Position numbers and translations under genes: made by a program. Below the pieces are notes generated by a model. That model was not told the DNA's origin. It worked only from the letters and a program-made list of their open reading frames with translations, and did not search any database. Shown here piece after piece: positions 22,951 to 31,845 of a DNA stretch of 64,000 nucleotides. The stretch is from a virus: IMG/VR virus record IMGVR_UViG_3300044608_002262, positions 1-64,000 of that record. The stretch is one strand, 5' to 3'. Position 1 is the stretch's first letter. The number at the start of each line of letters is the position of its first letter.

Positions 22951-23928
22951 ATGTTCACTAACACAGACGCAGAGATCCGCCCTGAATTGCAGGCGGTAGT
23001 TCAGGAAGCACTGGCGGCGGAGCAATTCTTCATCGCGGACAAAATTTTCCCTTCTTACGCTTCGGCGACCAAGACGGGCGAGTATCGCAAAATCAAGAAG
23101 GGCACCGGCAACATCCTTGCCATGACCAGCAGCGACAGCACCTTGCGTGCGCCGCGCACGGCCTACAAGGAAGTTGATCGCACCTATGAGAAAGCGTCCT
23201 TTGCTTGCAAAGATCGCGGTCTGACCGAGGTGATCGACGACAGCGATCAGGCTGATCTGTCGCGCTTCTTCGACGCACAGGCCACGAGCACCCGCTTGGT
23301 GCTGAACAACATCCTGCGTGCGCAGGAGGCCCGTGTGGCCGCGAAGATCATGGATGAATCGACTTGGGGCAAGACCGATGCGGTTGTCGCTTTGACCGAG
23401 GCGAACATCAACACGATCGACATCGCCCAGGACATCGAGGAAGCCATCGCCCGCGTGCAGAAGCGTGGCGAACTGGTCAACACGATGATCATGAGCCGCA
23501 ACATCTGGAAGCGCGTTCGCCGCTCGAAGCTCTTGCGTCAATACATCTTCGGCGACAATGCCGGGGGCAAGATCATCACCAAGGATGTGTTTCTCAGCAC
23601 TTTCCAAGACAGCGCGCCGATTCAGGCCATGTTCATCGCGGAGGCTGTTTACAGCACGGCGAAGAAGGGCGAAGCGGTTGCGGACAACAAGCTCTCCTAC
23701 ATCTGGGGCGACGACTACATCTGGCTCGGACACGTGGCCGGTGGTTCCCCGGACATGGGCGGCGCTGGCCGCTGCATCTACTGGCAGGAAGACGCGGCGT
23801 TCAGCTACGTGGTTGAGACGTTCCGCGACGAACCCCGCCGCAGCGATGTGGTGCGCGTTCGCCAGCACAACGAGGAGCACGTGGTCAACGAGTGTGCAGG
23901 CACGCTGATCAAAACGAACTACGCTTAA
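22951..23928 (+). CDS. Major capsid protein
   Basis: A 325-aa HK97-fold capsid protein of the lambda gpE/P22-like class. It has an N-terminal helical arm (RPELQAVVQEALAAEQFFIADKIFP), a central RGLTEVIDDSDQADLSRFFDAQATSTRLVLNNILRAQE spine helix, IARVQKRGELVNTMIMSRNIWKRVRRSKLLRQYIFG, and SYIWGDDYIWLGHVAGG. AACGAGGAG Shine-Dalgarno site. It is followed by the strongest terminator of the region, as expected for the most abundant virion protein. Confidence 0.9.
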   Translation: MFTNTDAEIRPELQAVVQEALAAEQFFIADKIFPSYASATKTGEYRKIKKGTGNILAMTSSDSTLRAPRTAYKEVDRTYEKASFACKDRGLTEVIDDSDQADLSRFFDAQATSTRLVLNNILRAQEARVAAKIMDESTWGKTDAVVALTEANINTIDIAQDIEEAIARVQKRGELVNTMIMSRNIWKRVRRSKLLRQYIFGDNAGGKIITKDVFLSTFQDSAPIQAMFIAEAVYSTAKKGEAVADNKLSYIWGDDYIWLGHVAGGSPDMGGAGRCIYWQEDAAFSYVVETFRDEPRRSDVVRVRQHNEEHVVNECAGTLIKTNYA

Positions 23929-23970
23929 AGATATGGCTTGCGGGTGATTTACCATCCCCACTCGCACCAG

Positions 23971-24007
23971 ACCCCGCCTTTCTTCGGAAAGGCGGGGTTT
24001 CTTTTTT
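23971..24007 (+). terminator. Strong rho-independent terminator after capsid gene
   Basis: A perfect 12-bp stem ACCCCGCCTTTC/GAAAGGCGGGGT with a TTCG tetraloop is followed by TTCTTTTTT. It separates head genes from connector/tail genes. Confidence 0.95.
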
Positions 24008-24033
24008 GTAGGAGGTGACAGGAGCCGAGAGGT

Positions 24034-24390
24034 ATGTTTGACGAAGCATTTGCCGTCGCGGATGAGGTGTCTTTGCTGATGATGGGCGAGGAGGTGACGA
24101 TCGTGGGCAATCGCGCGGCGGGCGATGTGTATGAGCCGGGGGGCATGGCGACGCGGGCGGTGCGGGATGAGGGGGAGTATTTCTCGTCGCTGGGTGATGG
24201 CGGCTACATCAATACGCGGAATTGTTCGTTTTATCTGTTGAGCACGGAGGCCAAGAGAACGGCGGCAGCGCACGGCAGCCGGGTGATCACGGCGAAGGAT
24301 GAATGGTCGGTGAGCGTGGTGCGGGATCTGGGCACGATGACGTTGCTGGTTTGTATCTCCACGAGCGGGCAGGCCACACCGGAGTTTTGA
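24034..24390 (+). CDS. Head-tail connector candidate, 118 aa
   Basis: A beta-rich protein (VSLLMMGEEVTIVGNRAAGDVYEP, NCSFYLLSTEAKRTAAAHGSRVITAKDEWSVSVVRDLGTMTLLV). It is the first gene after the capsid terminator, a position usually held by head-tail connectors. A GTGACA box lies 13 nt before ATG. Function is inferred from synteny only. Confidence 0.5.
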   Translation: MFDEAFAVADEVSLLMMGEEVTIVGNRAAGDVYEPGGMATRAVRDEGEYFSSLGDGGYINTRNCSFYLLSTEAKRTAAAHGSRVITAKDEWSVSVVRDLGTMTLLVCISTSGQATPEF

Positions 24391-24393
24391 TTT

Positions 24394-24819
24394 ATGAACG
24401 AGGTCAGGGGATTATTGGAAGAGGCGCTGGCGGAGAAGATCGTGAAGGTCTTGGCCGAGGCGAATGTCCCGTGTCCGGTGGTCAAGGGCGACTCGGAGGG
24501 GGAGCGACCGAATCAATATGTGGCCGTGGTGGCGAGCACGGCGGAGGCGCGCGGGGTGGGGAATTATCTGGTGGCGACGGAGATCCGGGTGGTGGGTCCG
24601 GTGGATGATGCGGTCGTGGCGGGCAAGGTGCGGCAGCGTTTGCGGGCCATCTGCGATTATCTCAATGCTCCGGCGTGCTCGTTTCGGCAGCTTGAGACGG
24701 ATGACTTGGCGGTGAGCGGATTTTATTTGAGCGCGCTGGATTCGCAGAAGGGATCACGGAGTCGGGCGGAAATCGTGCGACTGAAGATCGGCGCGGCGGC
24801 ATTGCTGCCGGAAAGTTGA
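24394..24819 (+). CDS. Tail completion/terminator protein candidate, 141 aa
   Basis: The protein begins with a helix (VRGLLEEALAEKIVKVLAEANV), then shows alternating strands (YVAVVASTAEA, YLVATEIRVVGPVD) and a helix VRQRLRAICDYLNAP. This matches the alpha/beta pattern of minor tail/terminator proteins, which precede tail-tube genes. Starts 3 nt after the preceding stop; its TGA is within the next TTGACA box. Confidence 0.55.
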   Translation: MNEVRGLLEEALAEKIVKVLAEANVPCPVVKGDSEGERPNQYVAVVASTAEARGVGNYLVATEIRVVGPVDDAVVAGKVRQRLRAICDYLNAPACSFRQLETDDLAVSGFYLSALDSQKGSRSRAEIVRLKIGAAALLPES

Positions 24820-24847
24820 CAGGCGAACAAAGACAGAGGAGACGAAT

Positions 24848-25180
24848 ATGGCACTAACACGCATCGGAACGGCTTTTGATTTTTTGACGGCGACCACGGG
24901 CAACGTCATTCAAAAAACAATTTCCAAGAGGTATAGCAGCGAGAACGAAGTGCTCAAAGCCGATGGTGACTTGGCCGACGTGATTTACTCGGGAGCCGAA
25001 ACGGTGGAGTCCGAAACGTCCATCGGAAGCAACATTGGAACTTTGTCGGCCACCGCCAACACGATTACGAACAGGGTTCGAGTCGAATTCAGCAATGAAG
25101 ATGTGGCCAAAACGGTGACTGAAAAAACCACATTTGATTTTGCCGCTGGCGGCGGCGGTGGCGGCGGTGGCGGCGTCTAA
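24848..25180 (+). CDS. Small tail-tube-like protein A, 110 aa
   Basis: A strand-rich protein (VIYSGAETVESETSIGSNIGTLSATANTITNRVRVEFSNEDVAKTV) ending in a run of nine glycines and Val. GAGGAGACG Shine-Dalgarno site and a TTGACA box 26 nt upstream. Begins MAL like the next gene. The two adjacent 110-aa proteins may be tail tube subunits or a tube plus cap; assignment by position before the tape measure. Confidence 0.5.
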   Translation: MALTRIGTAFDFLTATTGNVIQKTISKRYSSENEVLKADGDLADVIYSGAETVESETSIGSNIGTLSATANTITNRVRVEFSNEDVAKTVTEKTTFDFAAGGGGGGGGGV

Positions 25181-25192
25181 TAAGGAGGAATT

Positions 25193-25525
25193 ATGGCACT
25201 GATGAAAATAAAGAGCTCCAACCTAACCGTTGGGGTGTCGAATGTAACGTGCGCAGGCATCACCCATGTGACTTCTGCTTCTGCGGAAAAATCGTTTGGC
25301 ACGGTTTCCAAGGCGAAGGACAGCAATGGAGACGTGGTGGCGGCGCTGGTGGGCAAGGAGAGTTATTCCATGTCTGTGAGCGGATACAGCACGGCTGCCA
25401 ACGGGCCGAATCTGGGCGACAACATCTCCGTGGGTGGCCTCACCGGCAAAGTGACCAGCGTGAATATCGAGAAAACCGTCGAGGATTTCAGCAGGTTTTC
25501 CGCAGACGGTCGCGGGTTGCCGTAA
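25193..25525 (+). CDS. Small tail-tube-like protein B, 110 aa
   Basis: A beta-rich 110-aa protein (MKIKSSNLTVGVSNVTCAGITHVTSASAEKSFGTVS; YSMSVSGYSTAANGPNLGDNISVGGLTGKVTSVNIEKTVEDFSRFSADG). Its regular strand pattern fits a tail tube fold. TAAGGAGGA Shine-Dalgarno site right before ATG, the best in this stretch, suggesting high expression, as expected for a tube protein. Likely the major tail subunit, with moderate certainty. Confidence 0.55.
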   Translation: MALMKIKSSNLTVGVSNVTCAGITHVTSASAEKSFGTVSKAKDSNGDVVAALVGKESYSMSVSGYSTAANGPNLGDNISVGGLTGKVTSVNIEKTVEDFSRFSADGRGLP

Positions 25526-25528
25526 AAA

Positions 25529-26335
25529 GTGTTTCGCTACGTCGTTGACGAGAAGCTGGCGGAAAGCATTCTGCATGACGATGAGCATTGCGTCATGGGA
25601 GTGCGGTTGAAGCCGTTTTCCTGTTGGCACAAGTTTCAGTTGGAGCACTGGAATTCCCCGGTGTTGATCGGCGGGGCGACGTTATGGGATCTGTGGGTTG
25701 CGGCGCAGATTTGCCGCAGCCAATATCCGCATAGGCCGCGTTTCAAGAAGCGTCGCGCTTGGTGGCACTTTTGTTGGTGGGTCTGGCACGGGCGATTTCA
25801 CGTAGCGCGGGAGATGGACAAGTTCATCGCGTATTTGCAGGAATACAATGCCCCGCCGAAGACATGGACCGGAACGGGCAGCGCGCACAAAAAGCTGGTG
25901 GAGGCTTTGCGTTATCTCATGGAGGTGACGAGTAATGAAGAGGAGCGGGTGGAGGCCGAGGGCTTGGCGCGGTTGCATGAAGGACTGTCCAGACAGGGGC
26001 AGGAAGACCGTGACATGGATGACGGGCTGGAGCAGGTGGCGCTGTGGTGCAAGCACGGGCATCCGATCGAGCAGGCATGGAATATGCCTTTGGGCGAATT
26101 GGTCTGGATGAATGTGGCGGTGGCCAAGACGGAGGGGTCAAAGATTCCGCTGTGGACGCCGATGGACGAGGAGCGCATGAAAGTCCAGCGCAAGAATCGC
26201 GCGGAGAAGATCGCGGCGATGGCAGCGGAGATTGTGAAAAAGGAAGGCAAGAACGAGAAGGAGGCTTACGGCCACGCCCAGGTGCGGTATTGGCAGGACA
26301 CGGTGGAGCGACTGTCGCAGGCGGAGAAAAGGTAG
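25529..26335 (+). CDS. Tail assembly chaperone-position protein, 268 aa
   Basis: GTG start at 25529. The N-terminal half is Trp-rich and basic (RRAWWHFCWWVWHGRFHVAREMDKFIAYL). The C-terminal half is helical with MKVQRKNRAEKIAAMAAEIVKKEGKNEKEAYGHAQVRYW. The gene lies between tail-tube and tape-measure genes, where gpG/gpGT-type assembly chaperones are normally found. No slippery heptamer or second overlapping frame was seen, so a classical frameshift product is not supported. Confidence 0.5.
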   Translation: MFRYVVDEKLAESILHDDEHCVMGVRLKPFSCWHKFQLEHWNSPVLIGGATLWDLWVAAQICRSQYPHRPRFKKRRAWWHFCWWVWHGRFHVAREMDKFIAYLQEYNAPPKTWTGTGSAHKKLVEALRYLMEVTSNEEERVEAEGLARLHEGLSRQGQEDRDMDDGLEQVALWCKHGHPIEQAWNMPLGELVWMNVAVAKTEGSKIPLWTPMDEERMKVQRKNRAEKIAAMAAEIVKKEGKNEKEAYGHAQVRYWQDTVERLSQAEKR

Positions 26336-26355
26336 GTTGACTTGAAGGGCAGGGT

Positions 26356-29300
26356 ATGGCGGCAAGCACGACAGGCCCGGCAGGGATGGCTAATGCGGCT
26401 TCGGCCCTGAAGGGTGTCCTCAATGAGACGATCGGCCCTATGGCGGTGCTGACGGCGGGTGCGCTGGCTTTCGTGAAATACACGGCTGGCGCGGCGCTCA
26501 ACGCGGAAAAGATGGCGGCGGCATTGCGGGCGAGCGGGCAGGCGAAGGGGCTGGAAAACCAGTTTAAGGTCATCATGGGCAGCGCGGATGCCGCGCGCAA
26601 GAAGGTGGCGGAGTTGTCGAAGGAGGCGCAGCGCAGCCCCTTTTCGTTTCAGGCTTTGGGCAAAGCGGCCCTGAATTTGCAGGTGTTGAGCAATGGGGCG
26701 TTTGCTTCGGCGCGGGCCTTGCGGCAGGTGCAGGATGTGGCGGTGGCAACGGGAGCGCCGGTCGATGCAGTGGCTTCGGCCATGGCGGATCTGGTTGGTT
26801 CGATGAAGCGGGGCGGTGATGGGGCCGGAGCGGCGGCAGCGCAGTTGGCAGCGATGGGGGCAATTTCGCAAGCGGCGGCACAGAAGGTAGCGGATCTGGC
26901 AGCGCAAGGTGCTCCGGTGGGCGAAGCGATGCGCGTAGTGGAGTCAGAAACAAGCAAGGCCAGCGGTGCGGCGGCGGAATTGGCCAGCACGATCGACGGG
27001 CTGCAAGCGCAGCTTGAGAATTTACAGACGGCAAGTGATGTCAAGATCGGTGGGATGTTCGAGGAGGGCGCGAAGGCCGGTGCTCGCGCGGCGATTGGCT
27101 TCCAGAAGTTCAATAATGCATTTAGGGAGACGGCAGCGGGTCCGTGGTCGGCGATCATGGGCGGGCTTAACATGGTCAAGGAGGCAATCGGTTCGTTCCT
27201 CGGCTCGCTTGCCGACACGGGCGCGGCGCGTGCGTTTTTTGACATTTTAGCCCAGCTTTCGGTGGCGGTGTTGATCCCGATGGCGGCGGGGTTGGCGTCC
27301 GTGGCAAAAATGTTGGGCGGATTCGCTATGGCGGCGCTGCGGGCAACGGGCGCGATCAAAGGTTTGGTAGCCGTGGGTGGAGCATTTGGTCGGCTTATGA
27401 CGGTTGGCTCGGCGGCGACACTGGCGGCGGCGACAGCATTGGTGCATCTGGCGACCAAAGCCTACGAGGCGCAAGCAGCGATCAAGGCGTTGGAAGCAGC
27501 AGAGAAGGATAGAATGCAAAACAATGCGGGGCGCGAGGCCAACATTGTGCGCGCGGCTTCGGGGATGCAAACCGAGGACGATCGACGGGCGACATTGGAG
27601 CAGATCGGCGGTTCGATCCAAGGTGCCCAGCAGGAATTGACCGAGGCGGAGTCGGCGCAAGCTGCGGCTCGTGCCAAACAAAAAAGGTTGGCCGAAGGAA
27701 CTTTTTTAGGACTTTCGACCTCGACCCGTTGGGAGCGGATGCAGGCGGATGAAGAGGTAGTGATGGCTGATAGGCGAGTGGGATTTGCGCAGGGGCAGGT
27801 AAATATGCTGCGCGCGCGGCGGACGGCGGTGGCGGCGCAGGGCGGTTTAGGCGTGGATCGGGAGCAGGATCAACAAGCGAGGGAGCGGATGGTGTTGGAA
27901 AAGCAAATCCGAGATGACGCCTTTGCTTCCGCACAGGCGGCGGCAGATCCGCAAATGCAAGTGCGGATGGCCAATGCGGAGCGCAGGCGCTCACAGGAGA
28001 GGCTGAAAACAGCGGAAGCGGCATCGAGAGTAAATCCCAAAGAAAGGGCCGATCTGGATCAGGCAACAAGCGCGCTCGTGCCGGGTGAAGCGGATCCAGA
28101 AAATCTGCGGCAAGGGATTGAACAAATCAAGGCAGTCAAAGCGACGACGGAATCAAGCAGATTGAGCCGGGATATTGCGGTGCGGACGGCATTGGTGCAG
28201 CAAAGATCGGAGTTGGATGCAGCACAGGCGGGCCGCACGACAGAACAAGAGCGCGCCATGACGCCGCAGCAGCGTGAGGCGGAGGCGGCACGGCGGCAGG
28301 TGTTGAGGGAGCAAATTGCCTCGATCGGTGGGGAATCGGAAATTTCGGGCGCGCGGATTCAAGAGTTGCAGCGGCGGCGGGATTTTGCAGCTTCTCAGGA
28401 AGATGCGAATTCCGCGCTGGGAGCGGATGAGCAAGTGCGTAATCAGCAACAAGCGGCGAATGAGGCGGAGGCCGCGCAGAAGGCGTTGAATGCGGCGAAG
28501 GAGAAGACGTTGGCTTTGGAGAACCAACTGGCCGGGATTTCCGGTAGTGGCGCGCAGGCGGATGAGGCGGCGACAATCGAGAGCGAGAACCGGACGGCGG
28601 CTTTGCAGAAGGCTTTGGCGGCGGCGAAGGCTTTGGAGGCAGCGCAAGATAATTATACAGCGGCGAGGGCAAGCGGACAGGGAGAAGAGGCGGCGCGGGC
28701 GGGAGTAGAGCAGGCTTCGGTGGCGGCGGCGGCAGCAGGCGTGAACGGGCGTGGGGTGCAGGAGATCCAGAGTGCGCTGAATATCGAGCAGCAGATTTCG
28801 CAGGCGAATCTGAATCAAGCGCGGATCACGCAGGCGGCAGCGCAGGCGCGGGTGGAAGCGGCGCAGCGGCAACTGAATACGGAGAAGATGCTGGCGCAGA
28901 TGGCGCAAAAGTCGGCAGAAGCGAATGTCAATAATACGAACCCGGAGCAGGCCATCCGAGATCCAAGAACGGGCAGAATAGTAAAGTCGCTGACCCGTTC
29001 GCAGATCGAGAGCGACGCAGCAGATGCGGAAATTGCTGCCTTAGAGCGGAAGCTGGAGGCAGCCACCGAGAAGGATGCGGCTGAAAAAGCAATGGTTGAG
29101 GAAATGAAGGGCGGCAGGACGGCAAGCCCCGAAACCGCGCGAAGGGTTAAGGCGGCGAATGAAGCGGCAGAGTTGGCAGGGGTAGGAGACCAGCTACCGC
29201 AAGACATCCAGAAGCAGCTTCGCAGTGCGCGATACAACAAAGCGCAGCAGGAATCGGAGCGGATTGATGCGGCGCAAACGGAAGCGGAGCGGATCAAACT

Positions 29301-29709
29301 GGCGAGTCTTCGGGCACAGGAACAATACGGGCCGAACAAGGATCAGGCGCGCAGGGATGCGGATGCGCTGGAGGATTCGATGGCGAAGGAAGCCAGAACA
29401 AAGGAATTGGGCGAGACGATCAAAGATCCGGAAATTGCGGCGGGGTTGGCCAGTGCGGAAGTGGAGATGGCGCGGGCGATGTCAAATATCGAGAAGAAGG
29501 GGCAACCGGCGATGGGGGAGATGGCGAGCGTGGGCGGGAGCGCGGGATGGGGCGGGCTGGTCAATGACAACTCGAAGGATCTGAAGGCGATCAAGGAGAA
29601 CGCGGAGAAAATCAAGGATCTGATGGATACGTTCAAAAAGCAGCAGGAAACCGCGCTGGCCGACAACAAGCGCGTGATCGCCATGGCCGAAGCGGAAATG
29701 AGTCAATAG
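26356..29709 (+). CDS. Tape measure protein
   Basis: An 1117-aa protein. Residues ~1-200 carry the tape-measure N-terminal pattern (LENQFKVIMGSADAARKKVAELSKEAQRSPFSFQALGKAALNLQVL...TGAPVDAVASAMADLVGSMKRGGDGAGAA). Residues ~270-380 contain hydrophobic helices (FFDILAQLSVAVLIPMAAGLASVAKMLGGFAMAAL). From ~400 to the end it is Ala/Gln/Glu coiled coil. It sets tail length; at about 0.15 nm per residue this predicts a tail near 165 nm. TTGACT box 13 nt before ATG. Confidence 0.9.
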   Translation: MAASTTGPAGMANAASALKGVLNETIGPMAVLTAGALAFVKYTAGAALNAEKMAAALRASGQAKGLENQFKVIMGSADAARKKVAELSKEAQRSPFSFQALGKAALNLQVLSNGAFASARALRQVQDVAVATGAPVDAVASAMADLVGSMKRGGDGAGAAAAQLAAMGAISQAAAQKVADLAAQGAPVGEAMRVVESETSKASGAAAELASTIDGLQAQLENLQTASDVKIGGMFEEGAKAGARAAIGFQKFNNAFRETAAGPWSAIMGGLNMVKEAIGSFLGSLADTGAARAFFDILAQLSVAVLIPMAAGLASVAKMLGGFAMAALRATGAIKGLVAVGGAFGRLMTVGSAATLAAATALVHLATKAYEAQAAIKALEAAEKDRMQNNAGREANIVRAASGMQTEDDRRATLEQIGGSIQGAQQELTEAESAQAAARAKQKRLAEGTFLGLSTSTRWERMQADEEVVMADRRVGFAQGQVNMLRARRTAVAAQGGLGVDREQDQQARERMVLEKQIRDDAFASAQAAADPQMQVRMANAERRRSQERLKTAEAASRVNPKERADLDQATSALVPGEADPENLRQGIEQIKAVKATTESSRLSRDIAVRTALVQQRSELDAAQAGRTTEQERAMTPQQREAEAARRQVLREQIASIGGESEISGARIQELQRRRDFAASQEDANSALGADEQVRNQQQAANEAEAAQKALNAAKEKTLALENQLAGISGSGAQADEAATIESENRTAALQKALAAAKALEAAQDNYTAARASGQGEEAARAGVEQASVAAAAAGVNGRGVQEIQSALNIEQQISQANLNQARITQAAAQARVEAAQRQLNTEKMLAQMAQKSAEANVNNTNPEQAIRDPRTGRIVKSLTRSQIESDAADAEIAALERKLEAATEKDAAEKAMVEEMKGGRTASPETARRVKAANEAAELAGVGDQLPQDIQKQLRSARYNKAQQESERIDAAQTEAERIKLASLRAQEQYGPNKDQARRDADALEDSMAKEARTKELGETIKDPEIAAGLASAEVEMARAMSNIEKKGQPAMGEMASVGGSAGWGGLVNDNSKDLKAIKENAEKIKDLMDTFKKQQETALADNKRVIAMAEAEMSQ

Positions 29710-29711
29710 CC

Positions 29712-30521
29712 ATGGCAATTCTCGCGCTTTCAGGAAACAGGGAGCAGCGGATGCTGGCCCGAACGGTGGACCGTGGAAGGAATGCGGCGCGCGTTTATAC
29801 GATCGTGCGGGAACGATGGCTAATGCGGGACGGGAACACTCTGCCCAAAAACGTCTGGGATTTGCCTTCCGTCCCGGGTCAAGGACTGATGGGGGCCAAT
29901 GTGACGTTTGAAGATTGCGTGGCGACCTATGAGTGGAGGTTTGAGACGGTGGATTCCAAAGGCACTACTTGGTCCGGGTTTCCCCAATCCAACGGTCAAG
30001 GCGGCAAGATCATTACTTTTGAGGGGTCGCTGAATAAGACGCCGATCACGATGCACCGGGACATCGGCAAGTGGCTGGGCTATGTGTCGCCGGAGGGCAA
30101 GAAATACGGGCGGGTGGTGGAGGGGGAAGTGCAGTGGGAGTTAGAGGATCCGAGCGGGGGATCGGGGCGTCGGGGGCTGGATCCCACCAAGGACGGCGCG
30201 GCGCAGTTTATCAGCAACCTGAATCCCTTCTACGGGGTGAAGGATTTCTACGATGTGAGCGCCATGCACATCGTGGAAGAGGAACAGACAAAAGCGGAAC
30301 TGGCGGGCCTCCTCGATGGGATCGGGACGATTCAAATTCCGCCTAACTTGCAGGGCGACGAAAATGAAGAAGGATACAAGGACCGCAACTGGCTTTATGT
30401 GGGCGCAGATGCCTCGCAAGTGGGCAACAAGTTTTGGGTGCGTAAGGCGTGGATGTTGAGCGGGTTCGGCCAGTGGGAACCGGCGATTTACGATCCGAAT
30501 TATTTTGGAGGAACGCCATGA
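29712..30521 (+). CDS. Distal tail/baseplate protein A, 269 aa
   Basis: A beta-rich protein with VWDLPSVPGQGLMGANVTFEDCVATYEWRFE and a later FISNLNPFYGVKDFYDVSAMHIVEEEQTKAELAGLLDGIGTI. The NPFYGV motif and surrounding FxS pattern recur in the next gene, so they are paralogues. It lies straight after the tape measure, the place of distal tail proteins. The next start overlaps its end by ATGA. Confidence 0.55.
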   Translation: MAILALSGNREQRMLARTVDRGRNAARVYTIVRERWLMRDGNTLPKNVWDLPSVPGQGLMGANVTFEDCVATYEWRFETVDSKGTTWSGFPQSNGQGGKIITFEGSLNKTPITMHRDIGKWLGYVSPEGKKYGRVVEGEVQWELEDPSGGSGRRGLDPTKDGAAQFISNLNPFYGVKDFYDVSAMHIVEEEQTKAELAGLLDGIGTIQIPPNLQGDENEEGYKDRNWLYVGADASQVGNKFWVRKAWMLSGFGQWEPAIYDPNYFGGTP

Positions 30522-31255
30522 GCAAGCTAATCGGAAGACTGCCCCCGCCGATCATGGAGTCGATTCGCTTGGAGCCTCCGGGCAAGTTGACGGTGACGAT
30601 GACGGAGTTAATCGATCCGGCGATCCCGGAGCCGCAGATTAGGATCCCGACCTGCCCGGTGCCAAATGTGGTGGCGACGAGCTACGAACTGCAAACCGAT
30701 CCGCAGGGCGGGTTTAGCAAGATCGTGTGGACGTTCATGGGCGGCGTGATAATCAGTGATGAGGGCGATGGCGGCGGCGGTGATGGAACTTATGCCACGC
30801 CAAACGAGGTGATCGAGTTGTCGATCGGGGTGGATCAAGTGCCGCTGGGGATGCACCCGAAAATAAAGGACATATTGGATAAGTTCAGCGGCACAGTGAA
30901 GGAGGGTGAACTGACCTTTCCCGAACGGGATCCTACGGGCGCAAGCAAGCGCAAGGGTGTGGATGCGGATGGCGTTGAGTTTGCTTTGAATCCGTTTTAC
31001 GGGGTGACGAGTTTTTTTTCGCCACGGGCAACTTTCAGAATAAGGAGACTGAATCGCACGGGCGGCATCGCCGCTTTGGGGAAGCTGGATGACCCACCGC
31101 TCTCGAACCTCCCCTCTACGGGCCTGTCGGCCAGCCCGACCAACTGGATCAAGACCTCGGTGAACCGGCGCGATCATGGAAGCACGACGGAAACAACGGA
31201 GGAATGGCTGTATTCTTTGACCGGCTGGGAGAGCAAAATTTACTCCTACGCATGA
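30518..31255 (+). CDS. Distal tail/baseplate protein B, 245 aa
   Basis: A paralogue of the preceding protein: FALNPFYGVTSFFSPRATFRIRRLNRTGGIAALG corresponds to NLNPFYGVKDF...VEEEQTKAELAGLLDG. It also has SYELQTDPQGGFSKIVWTFMGG (compare CVATYEWRFETVDSKGTTW). ATG at 30518 with a TTTGGAGGA Shine-Dalgarno site. Probably another ring or hub protein at the tail tip. Confidence 0.55.
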   Translation: MSKLIGRLPPPIMESIRLEPPGKLTVTMTELIDPAIPEPQIRIPTCPVPNVVATSYELQTDPQGGFSKIVWTFMGGVIISDEGDGGGGDGTYATPNEVIELSIGVDQVPLGMHPKIKDILDKFSGTVKEGELTFPERDPTGASKRKGVDADGVEFALNPFYGVTSFFSPRATFRIRRLNRTGGIAALGKLDDPPLSNLPSTGLSASPTNWIKTSVNRRDHGSTTETTEEWLYSLTGWESKIYSYA

Positions 31256-31842
31256 TCTTGGTTCCATTACTTTTGAGGCGGCGACCGCCTAAAGTGGTTG
31301 CAGGCGCGGGGCTGATGTCCCGAACGCTCGGTGCGGGCAAGAATGCGCGCACGGTGCTTTACACTTCGCGCGGCGCTCCCGTCTTTGCCGGAGCGTGGTA
31401 TGTCTCTTCGGTAGGACTACAGGGCACTTCGGCTGAGGCTTTGGTCGCGCCGGGTTTTGTCAATGCCTTGGAGCCGGTGACGCCGGATGGAATTCCTCTA
31501 AGCGGGGCGACCGGTGGGAGCAAGGGGGGTGTAATCAAGGGCGATTGGAAGGAAGGCGATGAACAGTGGGTAGTGCTCAAGGTTAAGATTGATCTTGAGA
31601 CGGGAAAGATGGTGGCTACTGATCAGAAGGCAGTCGCCCCGGATAATCTGATCGTGGAGTTTTCACCGACCCCTCGCAGTGACTCGGCCAAGGGGGAATA
31701 CGGCTATGCGCCGCTGGCCTACATCAAGAAAATGCCGGGCGGGACGCTGGAGACATTTCAAATCGCCTACTTTTCTTACCGGCATAACACGGCCAAGAAT
31801 CAGTTCGGCGGAAACTGGCGGCACTTTTTCCACGCGGCATGA
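31252..31842 (+). CDS. Tail protein, 196 aa
   Basis: Begins MILVPLLLRRRPPKVVAGAG, then a beta-rich body (VLYTSRGAPVFAGAWYVSSVGLQG; DEQWVVLKVKIDLETGKMVATDQKAVAPDNLIVEFSP) ending FGGNWRHFFHAA. The ATG overlaps the previous stop (ATGA). The N-terminal hydrophobic stretch is short and followed by Arg, so not a clear signal peptide. Likely a baseplate component by context. Confidence 0.5.
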   Translation: MILVPLLLRRRPPKVVAGAGLMSRTLGAGKNARTVLYTSRGAPVFAGAWYVSSVGLQGTSAEALVAPGFVNALEPVTPDGIPLSGATGGSKGGVIKGDWKEGDEQWVVLKVKIDLETGKMVATDQKAVAPDNLIVEFSPTPRSDSAKGEYGYAPLAYIKKMPGGTLETFQIAYFSYRHNTAKNQFGGNWRHFFHAA

Positions 31843-31845
31843 GTT

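Noticed and set aside
22510-24273. A 587-codon open frame on the minus strand across the capsid genes
   Set aside because: It is fully antisense to decoration, capsid and connector genes that have good Shine-Dalgarno sites, runs through the strong terminator, and its composition is that of a GC-rich shadow frame.
25193-26335. A programmed frameshift in tail assembly genes
   Set aside because: No slippery heptamer or overlapping second frame was seen between the tube-like gene and the 268-aa gene.
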